NCBI GenBank assembly: GCA_019009955.1 | Contig: CM032233.1 | Coordinates: 87,464,501 to 87,528,500, forward strand | Direction of reading: 5' to 3' | Source of the DNA: Riptortus pedestris | Lineage: Eukaryota; Arthropoda; Insecta; Hemiptera; Alydidae | Length of the DNA: 64,000 nt | In this document: in pieces, positions 59,421 through 64,000 of the stretch | Numbering within the stretch: the first letter of the stretch is position 1 | Layout of the letters: each line of letters starts with the position of its first letter | Notes under the pieces: model-generated | Told to the model about the DNA's origin: nothing | Databases searched by the model: none | The model's input: the letters and a program-made list of their open reading frames with translations, nothing else | Position numbers and translations under genes: made by a program

Positions 59421-59654
59421 AGCTTTCTGTCTACCATGCCCAATTTCTCCTGCTAGAGTTTGATGGAATATTTTGTGATTGTATTATTAAATTAGGTTAT
59501 TATGCCTTTGTAAGTATTTGGAACTAGCAGGTATATACACATATATGCATATACTTAAATATAAATAAAATCAAGATACTAGTAATATTGATGGATTTGT
59601 TTTGACTTCTAATTAAACACCCACTCTTGGTTGGAAGTTGGTTTCTTTATTGTA

Positions 59655-59778
59655 TTTTAGCAGATTTCCCTTAAGGTAAATCAGCCATTGAGGTCGTACT
59701 CATGACACGATTTTCGAATTTTTTTTTCAAATGTCCATTGATCCTACCCAGGAGATGACGAAAATGAAGTCCGTTCAA

Positions 59779-59851
<73 letters not shown>

Positions 59852-60325
59852 TGTATATTCGTCTGTTACCGCTCTAGCGGTCACAATTTTTGTCTTATCG
59901 TTATCAAACTTAATATATAATCGTTTTATGTAAAAAGAAAGATCAAGTTCGTTAACGGCTGAAATTGGACCAGGGGAGGGGGGGGGTTTAGAGGGGGAGA
60001 ATTTCTAAAATTCTTAATATCTCTGTTAATATGCGTCAGGTCGAAAAATAATGTTCTACAAATGTTGTTATGTACATTTCTTCAATATTTTGATTATTAA
60101 CTGAGATATTTCCGTTTTTTAGTTTTCGGTCTTCAGTAAACCCCCAACTCTACCCATCTCGTATTAACAATATTCTATGATGTTATGAAGCACTTTATTT
60201 GAAACTTAAATATCAAATATTTTTCTCATTGAACTTTCAACTTTTGAAATAAATGCAAATACATGGCACACGTGGGAAATCTGCTTAATTAACACAGCCC
60301 CTGCGTGACGGACTTTTTATTTCTT
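59655..60325. repeat. Best preserved copy of dispersed repeat family X
   Basis: It runs from CCCTTAAGGTAAATCAGCCA through CCTACCCAGGAGATGACG, a (TA)n(AG)n tract (59,782-59,851), GTTACCGCTCTAGCGGTCAC, a G-run, and GGTCTTCAGTAAACCCCC to the terminal GGGAAATCTGCTTAATTAAC and CCCCTGCGTGACGGAC. Neither inverted termini nor coding frames were found. Related pieces occur at least seven times in the window. Confidence 0.6.
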
Positions 60326-60489
60326 AGGATAGTTAACACCTAAGCTTAAAAGTTCATTGCAATTTTTCAGCTCAATAAGTGATTCAGTGACAAACATCAT
60401 AGATGAACTAGAATTCAAATGTTGATATTACAATATGTTCCCCATCAAATTTAAATCGAATTACAGACAAGCCTTAAGAGTGTTACCAG

Positions 60490-61050
60490 ATTTTCCTTAG
60501 AGGAAAATGAGTTATTGTCGTTGTACACATGACAAGATTTTCTATACATTTCTTCAAATGTCCATTGATCATATCCAGCAGCTGATGAAAATGAGGCCCG
60601 TTCAAAACTATATATTTTGTTAATGCTCTAGCAGCCACCATTTTTGTTTGACCATTGCCTTATTCAATATTTCAACATTTTATACAAAAATGAAGGTTAT
60701 ATCTGCTAACAGCTAAAATTGGCCCAATAAGAGGAGGGGAGGGGGTTAGAGTCATGCGGACTGATAATTCGTAATATCTATGTTGTTATGAATTGAATTG
60801 AAAACTTGCATATAGCCAATCTTAAAAATTTAATTTCCTATAAATGTTGTTATTTTTATTTACCTAGAACAATAACCAAGATATTTGCATTTTTTGTTAT
60901 TCAGTCTCAGGTGTTTGCAGCCCTGCCATGCAATTTTCACTTTGAGTAACTGAGTCACTAAACATCTCATATCCTCTGGGTATTTTGATACCAGTTTACG
61001 TAGGACTCTTATTATAGGAGAAATATTGGGCGTGTGAATTAATTTGTAGC
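60490..61050. repeat. Second, diverged family X copy
   Basis: Shares CAAATGTCCATTGATC, GCCCGTTCAAAACTATATAT, TGCTCTAGCAGCCACC and the G-rich GAGGAGGGGAGGGGG with the preceding copy. Confidence 0.5.
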
Positions 61051-61089
61051 AATGTTTTTCAAAAATTGAGGTTTTATATTACAAAAATG

Positions 61090-61530
61090 GTTTTAAATAT
61101 ATTTACTAAGTATTTTCCATCATTAGCAACTACCTTTTCCCATCACAACTACCTGCTACTATGCGGATTTCGCCAATGGAAGAATGACTCCTCTGTAGAG
61201 TTAATCCTAGAATTGACCATTTTTTTTTTTGCAATCTTCATAACTAGTGAAGCATTGCTTAGACTGGCCATGGGCCATTGATTGGACCAGGTGATAATCA
61301 GATGGAGCAATGTCTAGAGAATATGGTAGGTGGGGTAGGACCTCCCATCTCCCATTTGGTTTTTCAATGTACGTTTTGCAACATGCCGGATAAGTATTGT
61401 CATGGATGAAAATGATTTGGTTGTGCCTATCATCATATTCTCACCATTTTTTCCTTTAATGCTTGAGTCAAACACTTTCTTCGTTTCTAAGTTTTCATTC
61501 AATTCTTCTTCAACTTAGGCTACCCAGGGG
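61090..61530 (-). pseudogene. Mariner-like transposase fragment
   Basis: On the minus strand, ALKEKM precedes NQIIFIHDN, then YIEKPNGRWEVLPHLPYSLD and IAPSDYHLVQSMAHG. This matches the C-terminal half of mariner transposases (HDNARPH and PYSPDLAPSDYHLF), keeping the D of HDN and the D of SDYHL but with changed neighbours. The N-terminal half is missing and frame breaks occur. Confidence 0.75.
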
Positions 61531-62341
61531 TCATTCCATCTCAAATCATCCAGACCATGTCACCCATGGTTTCAGATTTCAATGAAAATTTTTTTAACAA
61601 CACTTTTTACCTTCCTTATGAAGAATATAAAATTTTACTTTGATATCTCCAGTAGTTTTTGTGAAAAAAAATGCTGAAATATTGAGAAAGTTTGTGTAAC
61701 TGACATTTTTAAGGTTGCTTATTTGGACACATTGTATTAGAAAAAAAAATCATAACTTTAGTGATTTTCAACATATCAAAATAAAATTTTCACTAAAGTG
61801 TTCACAAAAGCATGGAGATACAGGAAAAAAATAAATTGATGATCATATTAAAATATAAGCCCCCCCAAAATTTCACTAACTGCATCCTTATTAATTTTTT
61901 TTTTTAATTTTTCAAATATGCTTTTGCACATGAGGCAGAATACTTAAGCAAGCAAACTTTTTTTTAAATTATGTGTTAATGTGCAAACTAAAAGACTATG
62001 AAAGAAAAACAATGGCTTTTTGAGTGCTTATGCATTTTTTTGGAGATAAACCAAAATAATTTGGAATTTTCTAAAAAAATTCTATTCTATGAACAAATAT
62101 GAAAAATAATAACAAAAAAAATTAAGTAATGGTTAGTTTAGGTGTATGACCTTTTAAAAAGACTTATGAATTTAAAAAAAAATTTCCTTGGTTTAATTAA
62201 AATGTAATATTTATTTACAGAATTGATAAATAGGGAAGGATGCACATATAAGATTAAAAAAATTAAATCTCTGTTAAATGACAAATTATCATTTGAAAAA
62301 CTGGAAGAACTGGATTATCTTAAATGTATTAAAAATCTTTA

Positions 62342-62519
62342 AATGTATTACCATTTAGTGATGCCTTTTTTTTCAAATCAAGAGGCATTGTTCTTGAGAG
62401 TCAGTTATGTCCTTTTCAGGGACATTTTATACTCTACCAGAGTCTTGTTGTTGGTGCAGCGTTATGTTAGCACCTTATTAGAAATGAAAATGGTAATTTT
62501 TCATTTATTCCATAAAAGT

Positions 62520-62592
<73 letters not shown>

Positions 62593-62669
62593 TTAATTCA
62601 CTTAAGAAATAAAATACATTAAATAATCAATAAATATTTTAATATAATAATTTTATTTGACATATTGCA
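62342..62669 (+). repeat. Left arm of a second palindrome, running off the window
   Basis: This segment, including a (TA)n tract at 62,524-62,589, is the reverse complement of 63,723-64,000 with few differences. The pairing is still perfect at the last base of the window, so the right arm continues beyond it. Confidence 0.85.
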
Positions 62670-62725
62670 TAGCACATGATTATTTTTTATATTCTCCTCT
62701 AATACTGAATTTTACTTTATAAGTA

Positions 62726-63237
62726 CAGTTGTCCCTCGATAATCCGACAGTTAAGGGACCGAGAGAGTGTCGGATTACCGAAAATGTCGGATTACCAAAA
62801 ATGTCATATTATCAAAGATGTTTTATTCTTAATGCGTTTGAACACAATGAAGTTAAAAAAAAGGAAGAAACAGTAAAGGTACATGTAATTTATTAATACC
62901 AGGATACATGTACAGGCTCATCATCAACAGACTTTATGAATTTTTCAATTTTTTCCCTATTTTTCACAATATCGTAGACAGTAGGTCGTCCAATGTCATA
63001 CTCTTTAGATATTGCACTGGGAGTTTCACCACGGTCTATTCGTTTAATAATTTCCCATTTTTCAGATAAACTTAATGTTTTATGTTTACGTTTCATACTT
63101 GTGCTTGCCATTTTTCACTGCAGGTTTGTTTTGCTTCCTGCCGGAGCGGTGGGAGGGAGATGCATGTTGCTGCCTGTAGCGCGTCGGACTACCGAGTACG
63201 TCGGATTAAAAAGTGTCGGATTATCGAGGGACAACTG
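62726..63237. mobile_element. Internally deleted Tigger/pogo element
   Basis: Perfect inverted termini of at least 23 bases, beginning CAGTTGTCCCTCGATAATCC, are flanked by TA on both sides (62,724-62,725 and 63,238-63,239). Subterminal GTCGGATTACC units recur. The 512-bp element keeps only the start of the transposase. TA duplication and the terminal sequence fit the Tigger branch of pogo. It lies in the spacer of the second palindrome. Confidence 0.85.
62893..63111 (-). CDS. Intact short ORF: CENP-B-type DNA-binding domain of Tigger transposase
   Basis: A 72-residue frame begins MASTSMKRKHKTLSLSEKW and contains IIKRIDRGETPSAISKEYDI and GRPTVYDIVKNREKI, the first helix-turn-helix of CENP-B/Tigger proteins. 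It ends early (residues about 65-72, VHVSWY) through the internal deletion, so the second DNA-binding half and the DDE catalytic domain are missing. The frame has no stops. If expressed it could bind Tigger ends and compete with active transposase, but expression is unknown. Confidence 0.65.
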   Translation of the reverse strand: MASTSMKRKHKTLSLSEKWEIIKRIDRGETPSAISKEYDIGRPTVYDIVKNREKIEKFIKSVDDEPVHVSWY

Positions 63238-63722
63238 TACTAATAATTATTTTTCTGCTTTCAGACATAAATAGAATTAATACTCTATAGAAACTGGTTT
63301 TAATTTTAAATTTGTCACAGCATATAAATGCATTAAACAAACAACAATAGTAATAAATCATAAATATTATTTTGATAATAATTATAAAAAGGCCATTTTT
63401 CTTTTATGTGTGTGTATGGGTAGACAGTTTTTTTTTTGTTTTTTGTTAATTTATAAAAAGTTAATAAAAAGGGAAGGAAATGTAATTAAGATCTTTTCTT
63501 TGGTACATACTTCCAAAAGCAGATTAAAAAATGACTCCTTTTTTTCCCATGAATACGGGATTCTTACGGGAAGTACAGGGATTTAGATTTACTAAAAAAT
63601 GGAAAGTAAACTTTTTCATTATTATAATTTAATGTCATGCAGTAAAAAGGTTATATATCATTTATTAATTTACATAGTTTTCACGAATTTCAAACTGCAC
63701 TGCGCTATATAAATAAATTATC

Positions 63723-64000
63723 TGCAATATGTCAAATAAAATAATTATATTAAAATATTTACTGATTATTTAATGTATTTTATTTCTTAAGTGAATTAAA
63801 TTTATATATATATATATATTGTACTTTTATGGAATAAATGAAAAATTACCATTTTCATTTCTAATAAGGTGCTAACATAACGCTGCACCAACAACAAGAC
63901 TCTGGTAGTGTATAAAATGTCCCTGAAAAGGACATAACTGACACTCAAGAACAATGCCTCATGATTTGAAAAAAAAGGCATCACTAAATGGTAATACATT
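63723..64000 (-). repeat. Right arm of the second palindrome (partial)
   Basis: Inverted copy of 62,342-62,669 with a shorter TA tract (about 63,802-63,820). It is cut by the window end. Confidence 0.85.

Noticed and set aside
62343..62612. Open frames rich in Ile-Tyr repeats, here and at other (TA)n tracts
   Set aside because: These are translations of TA microsatellites and have no protein meaning.
1..64000. CRISPR arrays, toxin-antitoxin or prokaryotic defence islands
   Set aside because: Introns, microsatellites and eukaryotic transposons dominate; no regularly spaced repeats or operons exist.

Overview
The window is AT-rich eukaryotic DNA with spliced genes (GT..AG introns), many (TA)n tracts and a dense mix of decayed transposons: Helitron-like, hAT, Tc1, mariner, Tigger/pogo, TTAA-flanked piggyBac-like, copia, non-LTR and Penelope-like. 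This repertoire fits an arthropod genome, probably an insect, but nothing here fixes the species. There is no bacterial-type operon, CRISPR array or rRNA.

The only clear host genes are three paralogues of a short RING-finger protein resembling Topors E3 ligases: an N-terminal C3HC4 RING split by an intron, then a Topors-like helical domain. Gene A (7,642-18,636, +) is the most diverged; its C-terminus is replaced by an 11-residue repeat domain. Gene B (26,474-38,878, +) encodes a predicted 273-residue protein. Gene C (44,805-55,225, -) is a near-identical inverted copy of gene B whose sixth exon carries indels that truncate the protein near residue 230.

Genes B and C are the arms of a large palindrome (25,996-39,530 and 44,161-55,688) around a 4.6-kb spacer made of a 61-bp-TIR element, a decayed repeat gene and Helitron debris. 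Each arm carries private insertions: an 0.8-kb reverse-transcriptase piece in the left arm, a 0.56-kb repeat and a Helitron in the right. This argues for a real, not brand-new duplication. By eye, the coding exons of B and C differ more than their introns.

Layout: 1-7.3 kb repeats (hAT, two Helitrons, a SINE); 7.4-21.3 kb gene A with Tc1, a foldback and a TTAA element in or next to its introns; 22-24.4 kb copia remnant; 24.4-26.2 kb Helitron and dispersed repeats; 26.2-55.7 kb palindrome; 55.7-64 kb Penelope-like, LINE and mariner pieces, then the start of a second palindrome with a Tigger element in its spacer, cut by the window end. All gene models, identities and family calls come from reading the sequence without database searches.
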